Shown: in pieces, positions 49,631 to 62,253 of the stretch
Layout of the letters: each line of letters opens with the position of its first letter
Position numbering within the stretch: position 1 is the stretch's first letter
Assembly (NCBI RefSeq): GCF_002078875.1
Contig: NC_034409.1
Location: 109,215,568-109,279,567 of the forward strand
Reading direction: 5' to 3'
DNA length: 64,000 nt
Origin: Numida meleagris
Taxonomy: Eukaryota > Chordata > Aves > Galliformes > Numididae
Notes under the pieces: model-generated
Databases searched by the model: none
What the model was told of the DNA's origin: nothing
The model's input: only the letters and a program-made list of their open reading frames with translations
Translations under genes and position numbers: made by a program

Positions 49631-52600
49631 TACTACTCCCATAAGACATTAAAGTCTAACACTGTTTCTAGTGGATAGAACTGAAACAGGCACTTCTTAT
49701 CAGCCAAAGAAAGACAGACATATATGGACAGAAAAGCATTCTTTTTTAAAATGTCTAATCATAATCAAAACAGTTAATCTCATAAAGAATATTGTTCCAT
49801 ACTTAGGAATTAATGACATCATTTCAATTTTATGCTGTATCTTTAAGCTAACCACAGACATTAATATTCATTTATATTTTACCTTCACTCCTCCTTAACA
49901 CCAGAGGTTAAGAACTCTGGGATTCTTCATGTAGTGATTTCCAGAGCTTTGATCCTTCAGACCCATGTCACCTCTCAGATTTTCTGTGGGCAATCATGCC
50001 TCTTTAGCGCAGAATTCTAATTGGAAATTCTGTAAAGGCATAAACTCCGTGATCATCTGCAGATCTCTGGCCACAGTCTCACAGAACACCATGCTTTGGA
50101 GACAAACAGTTCCTCAGAATTCGTTTACAGGGTACAAAAAGTCATTGCTTCTAAAATTCAGAATGACTTATTATTTGGTGACTTGTAAGCAACCTTGTTA
50201 TCTCTGGAATAGGTCCCTGTTCAAGATGCATTTCCCTGTCGGTAAAATGATAAAGACCAGCAAGCTATGAATTTGGGGAACAATTTTTTTAAAACTGCAC
50301 TTAATGCCCATGGCATCATATTATCTAACCTTTGCCATTTGAGAAAATATTATTCTGAAGAAGTGCCTGAATGCTCACTGCCATTTTAAAATGTAAACCC
50401 CAGAGCCAGGCTCCATTGTCTCCAAGTTTGAAGAACTCCCCAGATTCATCCTTGAGTGTACTCTGGCCACGGAAGATCTAATGTATGCCAGCAAGACTGT
50501 CCATAGAGGAATTATATTCTGGGCCAGCACTTACCTTTGCTAGAGCATGCCCTCTCCACAGGTGCCGTACCTGTTTCTGTGGTCAACACTCATCTGGAGC
50601 TCTGGACACTTCGCATAAGCTGTTATCGTGAACACATTTTAGAGTTAAGTGAAAACAAACAGCAGCTTCATGTAATGAAGGAATCAGTCAACATCAAACA
50701 GCTGTCAAGACCGTATTCCATGTCTGGAATCAATGAAGTCACAGCATTCGCACATCTATAGTATCTGTGCCAATAGTTGTGCTATCTTAATCTCCTATTA
50801 CCATGAAGTCCTTGATCCAAGTTTTAGGTGCACTTCGCTGTGTACTATTCGTAGCCAAAGTCTTGTATGCATCTGTGACCTCTTTCAAGCACTGCAAACC
50901 ACTGTGAATTTAAGTATTACAACACTGCCACATCACAACAAGATGAGAACTTGAAACAAAAATTCTCAGCTCAGTTTATAAACCATGAGTACTGCTTATT
51001 TTACAGAGGCTTATTGCAAAGGAAAACATGACATGGAAAATTCTAGACATGATCTTGAGAGAGATATAAAACAAATATTTAAGATATAGAAGAGCTCCCT
51101 TGGAGAACTATTTGTGGTTAAAGACTTGACTGCCATCTCCTTTCCCGTTCAGAGTGGCAGGACAGACTGTTAAGGGGAATAACAACCAAGTATATTGTGC
51201 TGCATTTCTCTGCAACTTCTGTCTTACTATTTCCTCACATGGAGTACCAGTGTGTTCAGTATCAGCACCATTTGCAGTAGTACGAATGTAGCCATCATCC
51301 TGGCTTCAGGAGGTCTGGTCCTCCATCAGCACATTGGAAATGCAAAACCTCCAATTTCATCTCTGACCTTTGATCAACCTGGGTGAAAGCAGACACTACT
51401 GGCCAGCCTAGTTCTGCAGCTAGCACTGAACCTACAAAGCACTCTTATACATAACGATCTCCGAGGGGCATGACAATGGTGCTGGCTTTCCGTGGGAGAC
51501 AGCTCAAGGGCAGAAGCAGAGGGTCTTAAGAATTTGACTCCAGGGTGTATAAGTCAGTGATTATATGCTAGATTCTACAAGATCTTTCACCACTCACCAT
51601 GGGACCAGATCGGCAGAGCACAAAGTCTAGCAGATGTGGAAAGGATCACTACTCCACATAGTGCAGCACCTTCTTTAGAGGAAAACCTGCAGCTGTTTGT
51701 CAAGGCAGTGATTTCTTGTAATGCACTAAAAGCCAGTGGGTAAAAAGTATAAGGGATGCAACTCCTGTGTGCCAGTATCAAGGAATCTCACTTCAGAATG
51801 AATTCCTTCATTAAGCAAGGCTCATGGTTTATGATGTTTACCATTCCAAAGTCTCCTATAAAAATGTCAGTTAATTAATCCTGATGTGTTTTCTTATTCT
51901 CTACTATTTTTGTTGGTCAGTCAATCCCAGATGAAATTCTAATGAGCTCAGGGTATTTGAAATCACTAGCCAATATTCAAAAGGCCATTTCTCTCTGGCA
52001 TTGACAATACATATTCTCCAAGTATGAAATTATGCAAATATACTTGATTTATTAAAATCTTACGTCAGCACTAAGGCTTTTATGACTGAATTCCTAAGAC
52101 CTGACTGATAAATCTGCTTCAGTGGCTTCATCAGACTGACACAACATAAAAGTTGTGTTTGTTTGCCATAAGAATTACCAGATGTGATATTTTTTCTACA
52201 TCTGTCCATGTATCTCTGGGCAGGTATCAGTTCCAAAAACTTGGCTTAGATAAAAGTCTGTCTAACCTCAGCAAGCTGCTTAAATGCATTAACATTCTTC
52301 TAATCTAAAATAATACAGGGATAACAAGCCAACTTTCTTTGTAAGCCAGAAGTTTTAGAATAGCAATAGAGACCCCAAAATGGGTTCTCAGAAAACAGAT
52401 GCCAGTATGAATCTTTCCACTGACTCCAGTGACCAGTGGAAAAAAATCACAAAATAAGTTGGTCATCAGCAAAAACAAGCAAAATATGTGGTGGAAGTTG
52501 CAAATGGCTAGAAACTAGCCCCTTATACTGCATTCTGCAATATCAAAAAAATCCAAACAACCAAATTTACTTTGTGACCTGTCTCCCAGCTGGCAGAGAG

Positions 52601-54794
52601 ACATAGCAGGCGGGCCAACCCACAGCTGAACTACCTCTATGCACAACATAAACAAGATAATTAAGCAGTGTTACTGAATTCAGAACTCATGTAGCAGTTT
52701 CCCTGACCACTATGCTTCCACTGCAGAGACATGCAAGTAACAGGAGTATAACTGAGAAAGTTCAGTCTCATTCAGGACAGTAGAGAGTAATAGCAATGGG
52801 GAACCCAAAGAAAATGATGCAAAATAAGATAGATGGAGGGGGTATTAGGGATGAAGGCTTCAATAACTGCAGAAACTGAAAGCAGTGCATAGTCTTATCC
52901 CAGGGCATGAGTTCCAATAGAACATTTAAAATAAAAGAATGATTTAACAGTCAAAGCAGGAGAAAATAGCCTTGCTGAACATTGTACTATATCACAGGAA
53001 GATGTTGTCCATCTGGTTTTTCCTCTCTGCAAAGCAGTAGCATTTCTGCCTAGTTCTGATCTCTTCCAAAATCTATCATTTCTGAAATATAACTTACAGT
53101 AACAGTAACTACGTGATGGCTACTCCATGAAACCAAAATCTGATCATGGCAAATGTGAGATGAGTCAAAAAAATATTTGCATCTGAAAATTATTGTTCTA
53201 GACAAAAAATAACACAAAGACAACTCAAAAAGCCCAACAGTCTTAGATCTAGATTCTACTGACTTTAAACTACTGTAGAGCTAACAAGTTCACACATATG
53301 TATTTTTTATTCTCTGGAAGAGGTTTGTCATTTATGAAAATGTGTTAAAAGAAGTATATAAGGAAAAATTGATGAGGAGCTGTACTTGGGGATTTATAAG
53401 GCAGTTAAAAAATTTGGAGAAAGTCTAGGCTTGAGAAGAAATAAACCTGTGTGTACAATGGAAAGAAAAATAACATGAGCATGGAAACTCTACCCAAAGC
53501 CTCAAGGAACAGGATCAAGCCCTGATCCCACAGGATTTAGCAGAGGAATATTTGGATTAAACTCTGCACTTTACAGGGCTTGCATTTTGATTGTTTAGAA
53601 AATACATAGTGCAAAGGGCAATTATAGGATAAAAACTTGATTCTGGAACAGCAGACAACTGACTGACTGTTCTATGGGTGCGTAATATCCTTGCTATGAT
53701 TTTAATAATTAGCAAGGCCTTCCTGCATAGAGGGGCTCTCTGTGCCTGTTCAAGGAGATGTATCAGCTTTGCCTCGGGACATGGAGGGGCACCAGTAAAA
53801 GGCAGGGAGGATGACCAGGACACAGAGCTTTTGCAGAGGTAGTCCTAGCTTCTACAGAAGAACAGAGAGTCAATCCATCCTGAACTCAGAACCTCTTTTT
53901 CAGGAGCAAGGACAAGATCTTATGGTCTGTACAAAGCAACCCAAGTGGTAAGATTGCAGGGAAGATTTGTGTTGATTCCTCTTTTTCTTCTAGGTTAGAA
54001 GTATTAATTAACACTTATATCACCTTTACTGAAGACTCTTTACTTCTCAACTGCATACTTGGAGTGGAACTTATTTTACTAGTTTTAATTATCTAAAAGG
54101 TTACCTAGCCTCAGTCAACTAACTAGATGTCCTTGACAGTCAACGGAGAGAGGTAGCTTGAGAGGAAACTTGTTCCATCTCTCTGGATTAACTATTTTAG
54201 TATAGCATAAATAAGTCTCAAGGCCTACTGATCTCTTCCACTTCCCAGATAAGGTGTTTGTTGGCCAGTGTAGGCAGTCAGCGTAAGACAAAACAAATCC
54301 CACCTCTAAAAGCTATAACCCCTTAATCTTCTCCTCTTTACATTTAGATTTTTCACTAGAACACATATTTTCAGAGTTCTTCACCAAAGCCACTTCAATT
54401 TACGCAGCACTGTCTTGGACTTAGGAAGTGTGCACAGAAGTTTGAACAGCATCTCCCCAAGCAGTCACAGCAGCATTACTATACAGATGTCTAGTATATC
54501 TTATATACATAATACATACATAATAGCTTCCTCAGAGATAATAACCCCCATACCCATATATGTAAGCCTGTTCTTTACTTCAACTCTTTCCTAAGTTTGA
54601 ACTGTAGGTGCTTCCAGAGTGTCTTCCTATATGTTTGGCTTTTTTTTCTGCAGAAGAAGAACATGAGTTATAATAGTGATGATAGACTATTTCATCATTG
54701 CGAACAGTTAGGAAATTAGGGATTAAAAGACACACTGGGTAGAAGACATAACAAGACAATGAGGATATAGTATAATGGATAAAGTATTTTATTT

Positions 54795-55045
54795 CCTCAT
54801 ATGCTCTGAGCTCTGACTGCCCTGCCCTGCCATGGCCCCTGCCCAGCCGGGCCTATCCACAGGTTCATGTCCTGGTCCAGCCTTGGCCTGTCCCCAGGGA
54901 GGAGCCAGGGAATGGGGCTGCCTTGGAGCCCCTAGTGCCCTGCTCCTGGTGGGGTGGTGAGACAGGCCCTGGCTACCAGGTTCTGCCCCAACCAATCTCA
55001 TGGGGAGCCTCTGAGGTCCAGTCCCCAGGCAGTGGCCATCCTTGC
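54795..55045. other. GC-rich, CpG-poor block of unknown nature
   Basis: About 250 bases are rich in CCTGCC, TGGCC and CCAGG words but hold very few CG dinucleotides, so it is not a normal CpG island. It stands out sharply from the AT-rich flanks and runs into a CR1 3' tail at about 55060. The reverse-strand open frame (70 codons) has no recognisable domain. It may be the upstream part of the same CR1 insertion or an unrelated repeat. Confidence 0.5.
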
Positions 55046-55059
55046 TGCATCTTTAGAGG

Positions 55060-55142
55060 CTAGTAACCCTGCCCATGGCAGAAGGTTGAAACTAGATGAT
55101 CTCTGAGGTCCATTTCAACCCAAGCCATTCTATGATTCTACT
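55060..55142 (+). mobile_element. CR1 LINE, extreme 3' end
   Basis: A CR1 tail reads 'agtaaccctgcccatggcag', 'ctagatgatctctgaggtcc' and 'aagccattctatgattctac'. It is on the + strand. The 5' limit is unclear because a GC-rich block of unknown origin lies directly before it. Confidence 0.88.
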
Positions 55143-58067
55143 ATCTTGCTACTCAGACCATTGTTCTGGTCTTGCACTATGGCTCTTTGCGCTCAAGAGA
55201 AGCATGTTTATATTTACACATCAAGTTTACTAATGGGCTTAATCTTGTAGGTTTTATATTTAATAATCAGTCCTACTTGGAAAGCCATCTGGATGATAAA
55301 ATATCCAGGTTTTGCTTATTAGCTCTAGATTAATGTCAGACAGTTTTATGCTGGATTCAAAATCTTGGCTGCTGACATTTAGGCTCTCAGGTTAACATTC
55401 TCTGTTAATCAAGATACATTTTGGTCTTGGCTGATGTTGCTTTAGGGCAAAGGGAGAGACTAGACAACCTCCTGAGACTCCTTGCAGGAGTTTTCATTTA
55501 TTAGAAAGCCAGGCATGGAGCCTATGCTTATTTAATTGCACAGTATTTCAAAGGCATTGACAAGTGCTTTCCCAATTTATGCACCAATTGTTTCAGAGAA
55601 ATTGAAATTATGTAAAAATGTATGCCTATCTTCTGTAGTGTCAATATTCAACAGAAACTAGAATGCTAACTGGAAGAGCTGCATGATCTGGTTGCAGAAC
55701 AGAGGTAGCAGGCAGTGTTCAATGTGCTTTCAAAGAATTCTCCATCAGAAAATAGTAATGAAGCACAAGCATTAAATTCACTAGGTACCATTTCACTCTT
55801 CACAACCAATGTGTCATCTTTCTCTTTGCACAGTTTTTCCATACGTGACTGTGACTCCTTAAGTTTGTTTCTAGACTTAGAAACTGTGTCCCTGAGCCTG
55901 ATCGTCTAACATTCAAACTGAATAAAATCTATTAGTCCTTGTGTCCCAACTATAGTTATGAAGGTCTGGGAGCTGTGCTTTTCTAGCCTGTGTGCTCAGG
56001 CTGCCTCCTTTACTCCTTTACCTCCCTTACTGCCATCCAGTAAGGGATGGTGGTGGTGGTGGGGAAGGGTGGAAGGCATGATGAGTGCCCAAGGCTTGCT
56101 GATATGGACTTTGTGCAGTGAGAGTTGGCATCTGGATGCAGGATTCTTGGCTCTGATCATATCGCTCTTGCTGAAGCACTTGGTGATGCAGGTGCTAAAA
56201 CACCTTGCTGCTAATGGAGGAATCCATTCTGCCACTTTGATTAAAGTCAATGTCAGTGTGTATTACCTGCCAGCAGGAAATTTCAGCAGTGAAAACCATC
56301 TTTTCCTAAAGTGGATACTTTCCAGCTGAAGATGATGAAGAGAGACAGTAACATAAACAACAGAAAGCTGGCTTATTAAAAGCACGGCCATATAAGGAGC
56401 AGAAGCTGAGAGGATGTGTAATTTAGAATGCTGTGCTGTGTTTTTACCAACCACTGGCCAGACAGTCATGAATCACGAGCCTGCATTCTACCTCTTAGTC
56501 TTTGTAAGTCTGAAGATCTTTGGCTTTGACCCCTACTCCATCAACTTTCCACTAATTTCTCAAAAGATAGTCCACAGCTGTCAGTACATTTTCTGCCAGA
56601 CACTATAGCTATTTATGCTATCTTATTACCACAGTGTCTAAGTGTCTAAGAAAATTTATGGAAACAATACACTTGTACAGGTCTCAGGCGAGTTCCCTTC
56701 CAAGCTGATAAAATGTAGAGGCTCTCAGTTGCTCTGTTTTCGCAGAAATTTGCTTTGCTTGCAACAATATGCATTCAAAGGATAATGCACCAAAATCCAG
56801 GTAGAAAAATCCTTTGTCTGCTAAATTAGATGAAACCACATGGGATGTGAGAAGTAATGGGGCCATTATAAAACAGAAACAATATCCTAATATGATTAGA
56901 TGTTTCCAGGCATAAGCAAATCTTTTTGCCATGAAAGAGGCTTTATTAGGATTACATCTACATGTTGCAGATAAATACACTCTGACTAAGACAGGTGTGG
57001 AAAAGAGCTATTAGGATCAGTAAATGTGCCTCCCTGCACTGGTGGATGCTAAAGGGGTTGACTAGTGTTAACCCTGTGAGTAGGAAAGCAAAAGGAGGAA
57101 TATGATCTCTGTTTAAGTGCACCATTGCATAAACATTTTTGAAGCAGAAGAGCCTGAGATGAAAAAATGAAACTTTGAAATGGATTTACTGCAAGAGAGA
57201 GGAGGAAAAACAACTGACCTGGCTTTAGGAGAGATTGGCTTGCTCTAGATAGAGCTAGATTTATTCACCAGAAGGATTATGTGTCCTTGATGTCAGGAAA
57301 CCAGACTTAATGATCCAGATGTGCACTTAATTGTATCTCAATAACAGCCCTTTGAGGGTTTTTTGCCTTCAAACACTCCTGTGGACCTTCAAATGACTCT
57401 AGGGTATGCACAGTGTCATCCAATTGCAGACAATACAGCCTTGTTTCAAACACTCATATTTAAAAAATATTAATCATTCTTTAGAGACCCAGGAGGAAGA
57501 CAGGGACCCAAAGAATCCCAAGCCGAAGTGCTAAGCATTGTGGATGTTGTGATCTGTGGCATTCGGCATTAGACACATAGATGTAACCATAGCTATCCTT
57601 GATAACTGCCCAGATAAAATGACCCTCTTCTGCTTTTCGAACAGCCTTCCTCAGCATTCAGCATTTCACATGGGATTTGAAAAAATATTTACAATTATTA
57701 TTTCTGTCTGCCATTTAATAATTGCATGTCCCTTAGTATTAAGAGCTTTTGGAATTTGTTTTAATCTGCTTGAATCAGATAGATTCTCTTCTAATTGGAT
57801 TAAGAACATGTATTTCTGACAAGAAATGCAAAAACTGCATCTTCTGTTCATTCAGCCTCAGCAGCCTCCCAATAACCTTTTTTATTCAAGTTGCTTGGAG
57901 CGACCTATTTATCTCTTCACTGTTAACTACTCTCAGAAATAAGGAACTTCTCCCTGTAAATGATCAGTCAGGTAGAACTGTTTCAGGCATGGCTACTAAC
58001 ACTCATGAAGCCTGTTTTCAGAGGGAGGTATTTAGGATGCTTTTAATGAGGCAAATGTTCTTATCTG

Positions 58068-58183
58068 GACAATGCTCTCAGACAGATGATCTGATTTTTA
58101 GATGGTCCTGTGTGAAGCAAGGAATAGGACTTGATGATTCTTACAGGTCCCTTACAATGGAGGATATTCTATAATTCTATGGT
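58068..58183 (+). mobile_element. Old CR1 LINE, 3' end
   Basis: This is a degenerate CR1 end: 'gatttttagatggtcctgtg', 'ggaataggacttgatgattc', 'ggatattctataattctatg'. It is clearly the same layout as the younger copies but more diverged. + strand. Confidence 0.82.
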
Positions 58184-58844
58184 TACTGCTATCCACATCC
58201 ACAATGATGGAAAATCTCAGAGATCAAGAACAAGAATGGAAGATAGAACTCCCAGGGCCCTCCATAGGCTATGTGGAGGTGACACAGATCTGCAGATCTG
58301 GTGATCAGCAGCAATTGTCTCCCAGCATCTCTCTGAAACACATACATGCCTGTTTTCCACTGCCTCTAGCAACACCAGGTCCCAGTTCATCCTCAGACAT
58401 CCAAAAACACTATCTCAAGCTATAAACACAAGGGCAAAAAGAAAAAAGAGATGAGTCCAAAGTGATTAACATTGTAGGCAGTTGATCTAGATCCATCTTT
58501 ATTCTGCTTCCTACATTTTCCTCCCTCCCATTCTCCTTAAAAAGACAAGACTGCACCTGCTGTAGTCAATATTTGTGACTCCTATCATGGCTCTCCCCGT
58601 CTCTGCACACCAGAAACTATCAAGTGAGTTATTATGGAAGAAAAAGAGGGAATACTGTCCAGACTGTCACGGCCTGTTTCTTTCAATGCTTGGCTCCAGG
58701 AAACGGAGAAGGACATAGACAGACAAGAGCCTTTGGTTCAGAAGGTTCTTGGGGCTGGATCCCTTCTGTCGAGCTAGCTGAGTGGGGAAAATCAGATATG
58801 ACTGATACGGCTACTAGATGTAACCTGTACAGATAGAACAGAAT

Positions 58845-59487
58845 CATAGAAACATGGGCTTAGGATGAAAGGGACATTAAAGGTCATTTAGTTCCAACCA
58901 CCCTGCCGTGGGCAGGGCTGCCCCCCACCAGCTCAGGCTGCCCAGGACCCCATCCAACCCAGCCTTGTGCACCTCCAGGGATGGGGCACCACAGCTTCTC
59001 TGGGCAGCTGTGCCAGGGCCTCACCACCTTCTGCATAAAGAATTTTCCCTTACATCTAACCTAAATTTCCCCTCTTTTAGCACTCACAAGGGCAGAGCAG
59101 AGGGGGACAATCTCCTCCCTCTCCCTTCTGGCCTCCGCTCTTTTGTTGCAGCCCAGGACATAGTTGGCCTTCCAGGCTGCAAGCGCACGCTACTGGTTCG
59201 TGTTCTGGTTTTCATCCATCAGGACCCCCAAGTCCTTCTCAGCACGGCTGCTTTCAGTGAGTTCTTCTCCCATTCTGTATCTGAGATTGCCTTGATCCAA
59301 GGGCAACCCTACCCTTGGCCTTGTTGAGCCTCAGTAAGTTCACATGTGCCCACTTCTCAATCCTGTCCAGGTCCCTCTGGATGGCATCCCTCCCTTCTAT
59401 TGTGTCAACTGCACCACTCAGCTTGGTGTCATCTGCAGACTTGCTGGAGATAAAGCTGATCCCACTGTCGATGTCTGAGGAAACATG
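58845..59487 (-). mobile_element. CR1 LINE, 3' fragment with internal deletion, reverse orientation
   Basis: The inverted tail ('agaatcatagaaacatgggc') and 3' UTR are followed by a jump near 59082, from the pol C-terminal zone ('cctctttta') to 'gcactcacaagggcagagca'. CR1 sequence then continues ('cttggccttgttgagcctca', 'ctggatggcatccctccctt', 'cagcttggtgtcatctgcag') to about 59487. The last part corresponds to the reverse-transcriptase region. It ends about 150 bases before the CpG island of the monoamine oxidase gene and runs opposite to it. Confidence 0.93.
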
Positions 59488-59639
59488 TTAGCACATGTAT
59501 ACCATCTCCAGACTCCTGGAGCCTTACTTATGGTAAAGTAGAAACCCAAGAGATGGAAAACCCTGCTGGGTTTGTACGGTATGGCTGAAGATGAATGTGT
59601 TGACACTTGTTTCTGGAAAAGACCAGTCTTTTTCTCTCC

Positions 59640-59882
59640 TTTCACCCAGGGGCCCAACCCCGCGGCAGGGAGGCAAGGACAAGATGCCGTGGCCTCCTAT
59701 GGTAAGAGACCACCAGCCTCAGCCTTACCGCCTCCCCAGACGGGCACCCTCACAGCCGGGGAGACGAGAGGCGGTACTTGGCAGCGGGGCGGGGTGGGGC
59801 GGTGCTGCCCGCCCACCAGAGCCGGTCCGGAGCAGCCGCCGCGACAGGGCGGGAGGCAGCTGCCGGGGCGGGGGGCAGCGCC
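59640..59882 (+). promoter_or_regulatory. MAOB: MAOB CpG-island promoter with GC boxes
   Basis: GC and CpG rise sharply here and stay high to about 60060. GC boxes of the GGGGCGG type occur at 59786-59794, 59796-59802, near 59847-59853 and near 59864-59872. No TATA box is seen just upstream. Human MAOB is known to be driven by clustered Sp1-type GC boxes with a CACCC element, so this architecture fits. The start codon sits in a good context (AGCGCCATGG). The exact transcription start is unknown. Confidence 0.75.
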
Positions 59883-59928
59883 ATGGCACAGAAATGCGAC
59901 GTGGTCGTGGTCGGGGGCGGCATCTCAG
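59883..59928 (+). CDS. MAOB: Monoamine oxidase B, exon 1 (partial gene)
   Basis: This exon encodes the N-terminus of a flavin monoamine oxidase, an FAD enzyme anchored in the outer mitochondrial membrane that oxidatively deaminates amines such as phenylethylamine and dopamine. The 46 coding bases read MAQKCDVVVVGGGIS plus the first base of the next Gly codon. They end at the donor TCAG|GTGGGT (intron from 59929). The hydrophobic strand VVVV followed by GGGISG is the start of the FAD-binding Rossmann fold (GxGxxG). The short lead before the fold matches MAOB, since human MAOA has a longer one. NDP directly upstream in the same direction matches the human NDP-MAOB order. The exon length and split position match the MAO family. 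All later exons, including those for the catalytic flavin-linked cysteine and the C-terminal anchor, lie beyond the window. Confidence 0.9.
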
Positions 59929-60787
59929 GTGGGTCCGGCAGTGTCTGGGGGCTGAGCGTCGGTCGGGCGGTGGGTTCGGCTTCTCCGGGACGGTGCCTTG
60001 CGGGGGTCCCCGCCCCAGGAGCTGGGCGCTGCCGGGGGCAGCCTGGGGGAGGCAGCGCTGGTGCCTCAGCTTACGAGTCCTTAAGTGTAGTGTGTCCATA
60101 ATTCAGGCTGTGATACATTGTGCAGACTTTATTTTGTTTTATTTATTTTTTTCTATTTCTTCCACTGTTGAGCTCCAGCATCCTCTGAACCCACGTCATT
60201 CCTACCCGTGGAAGTTTGGGACAGATGGGTACGCGCTCTGTTGCTTCTAGGCTGAGTCCAGGGATGTCATGTGGAGGCCCTTAGTCACAAATGACTGATA
60301 CAAGTGTTGGGATGTCTTCTGTTTAGAGCAGGTAGAAGCGTAAAAGAAAAACGCCAGAAAGCAGCTGGCTCATTTCCTCTGTTGCTAGTCCCTCTCAGAA
60401 CAGGTGTGATGGAGGTGAGACCAGCAGCCTGCAGAAAGGAGCGGCAGGCCCAGGAGCTTTGTTGCACTCAGTGGCAATCTGCTTTTTAGCCTAATCTTGC
60501 TGGAAGAGTGCTGTGCATGCCCAGAATGAATCTTGCTCATGCATTTTGTTCTGAGATGCATGGGCCCAATTAAATTGCATTATGTGTGATAGATTTAGTT
60601 TTCCTTCTGTGCCTTTGACGTATCAAACAGCTGCTATTTGGCCTATGCATGCTGGAAGGTATGCAATGTGGTAGTTCCTTTGCTAATGACATGTTTGTCC
60701 CATTAGTGCATAATTATGCATGCCCACAGATCCAAACAGCATCTCTTGTTTTGCAAACAAATTAATCAAAATGTGTCACAAAACATA

Positions 60788-60832
60788 TAGAATCATAGAA
60801 TCATTAAGGTTGGAAAGACCAATAAGATCATC
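60788..60832 (-). mobile_element. CR1 LINE, extreme 3' end, reverse orientation
   Basis: 'tagaatcatagaatcattaa' followed by 'ggttggaaagaccaataaga' is the reverse complement of a CR1 tail and the first bases of its 3' UTR. It is only about 45 bases long, in MAOB intron 1. Confidence 0.85.
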
Positions 60833-62253
60833 CTTCCTTTTTTATTTATTCAACATGGCTTTTAATTTCCCCTACTTATTCAGATAAGGTAGATTAATTT
60901 TTGCATAACCACAATGCTGAGGTGTGCACTGTGGAAGGAAGATGTACAATATGCAGTGGATAATGGTGTGTTAGTTCCACAGGGCTTACCCACCGTGGTG
61001 CCTTAAAGCTGATTATTTCCATAAACAGCCCGGGCCTTTAGACTCTGATATCTTTTCCTAAGGATGTTGCTATGATAAGAAACTGCTGAATAATTATCAA
61101 ACGTTTAAAGTGTATTTATGTGGTTAGCAAAAGTCACCGTTTTATGAAACAGAATTGATTATATTCTGTTATGGCTAATTTTTAACTTAAACCTTGTTTC
61201 ATAATGAAAACATTACAGAAAATTAACTACTGTTATCTATCTGTCTTCTAAATCCTCAGTGGCATGTTTTTGTACACAAGCGGTGCTACAGGTACCTTCT
61301 CTTTAATGAGTTGGAGTCAGAGTTAGCATAACAGATTTTAATATGTCCTTGGTTTTCATTGTTGCCATGGGAATATTTTCGTGGCAAGCTTGCACAGACT
61401 TCATATGTTTTCCTGAAAGAGCTCTCCGAGCAGAGCAGCAGTGCTGCGTTGTGTTCAGTTGTGTGCTTCACTCTTCTCTACCTGCAGACAGAAGCAAGTG
61501 GCATGTGGTTGTAAGGAACCAATTTTCCATTTACTTTCTTCTGTACCAGATTACTCCGAAGTATTCTGTTCTTGTGGTGTAGCAGCTTTTCTCCTGCTCC
61601 CACACAGAGGCTTGAAAAATACATGTGCATAAAAATTGCTAATGACTCTTTTCAGTCACTTTACTTCAGCTGTTATATACTGCTCCTGATTAACCTCTGT
61701 CTTCTATCTGTGCGCTTTTTTGTAAAGGACTTGCAGCCAGGTGCATATAACGCTGGGCTTTTGTATCTCCTTGCCCTTATTGAAAACTTCCAGTGGAATG
61801 CTAGACTGCTGCAGAGATCTGGTCACCTGTTGACTGGAGAATGAAGCATAAGATTTTTGAAATGGGTCACTCTTTGGAGACTAGGTCTGGAGACTAGTAA
61901 GTGCTCCAGATTTGATTTCCTTCAGAAAGTCACTGTTTCTGAGCTGTCTCAGGAGCAGCTGACAGAGACTTAGCTGTTCTGCCTGAAGGGGAGGCAGTCA
62001 TCAGTAGGTGCACTGATGTAAAACAGCAGGGTTCCCCTGTCCTTCAGGCTCAGTGTTGTTGAGTTGGCTGATACAGCAGTGAGCATAGAATCTGACCAAC
62101 GAAGAAACAAAAAAGCTGCTGTACTGATGCAAAAATGCAAACAAACGCTGAGGAGACAGCTTTCAGCTCTCTGTTTTCTATTTATTTACTTTTTCAGGGT
62201 AATACAAACTGTCCATTTGCAGTACCCTCACACTGTTTGATATTGATTGCACT

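Larger units (their letters stand above)
49631..58067. other. Intergenic between NDP and MAOB, right part
   Basis: This is AT-rich DNA without a supported gene. It contains a GC-rich block at 54.8-55.05 kb, a CR1 tail at 55.06-55.14 kb and a short (TGG)n run near 56.05 kb. Open frames are short and unrecognised. MAOB upstream regulatory elements could lie here, but none is visible as a motif. Confidence 0.55.

Noticed and set aside
59591..60250. 219-codon open frame across the MAOB CpG island, and a 124-codon reverse frame
   Set aside because: Stop codons are rare in CpG-rich sequence. The frame runs through the MAOB start codon, splice donor and intron in a different phase, so it is a shadow.
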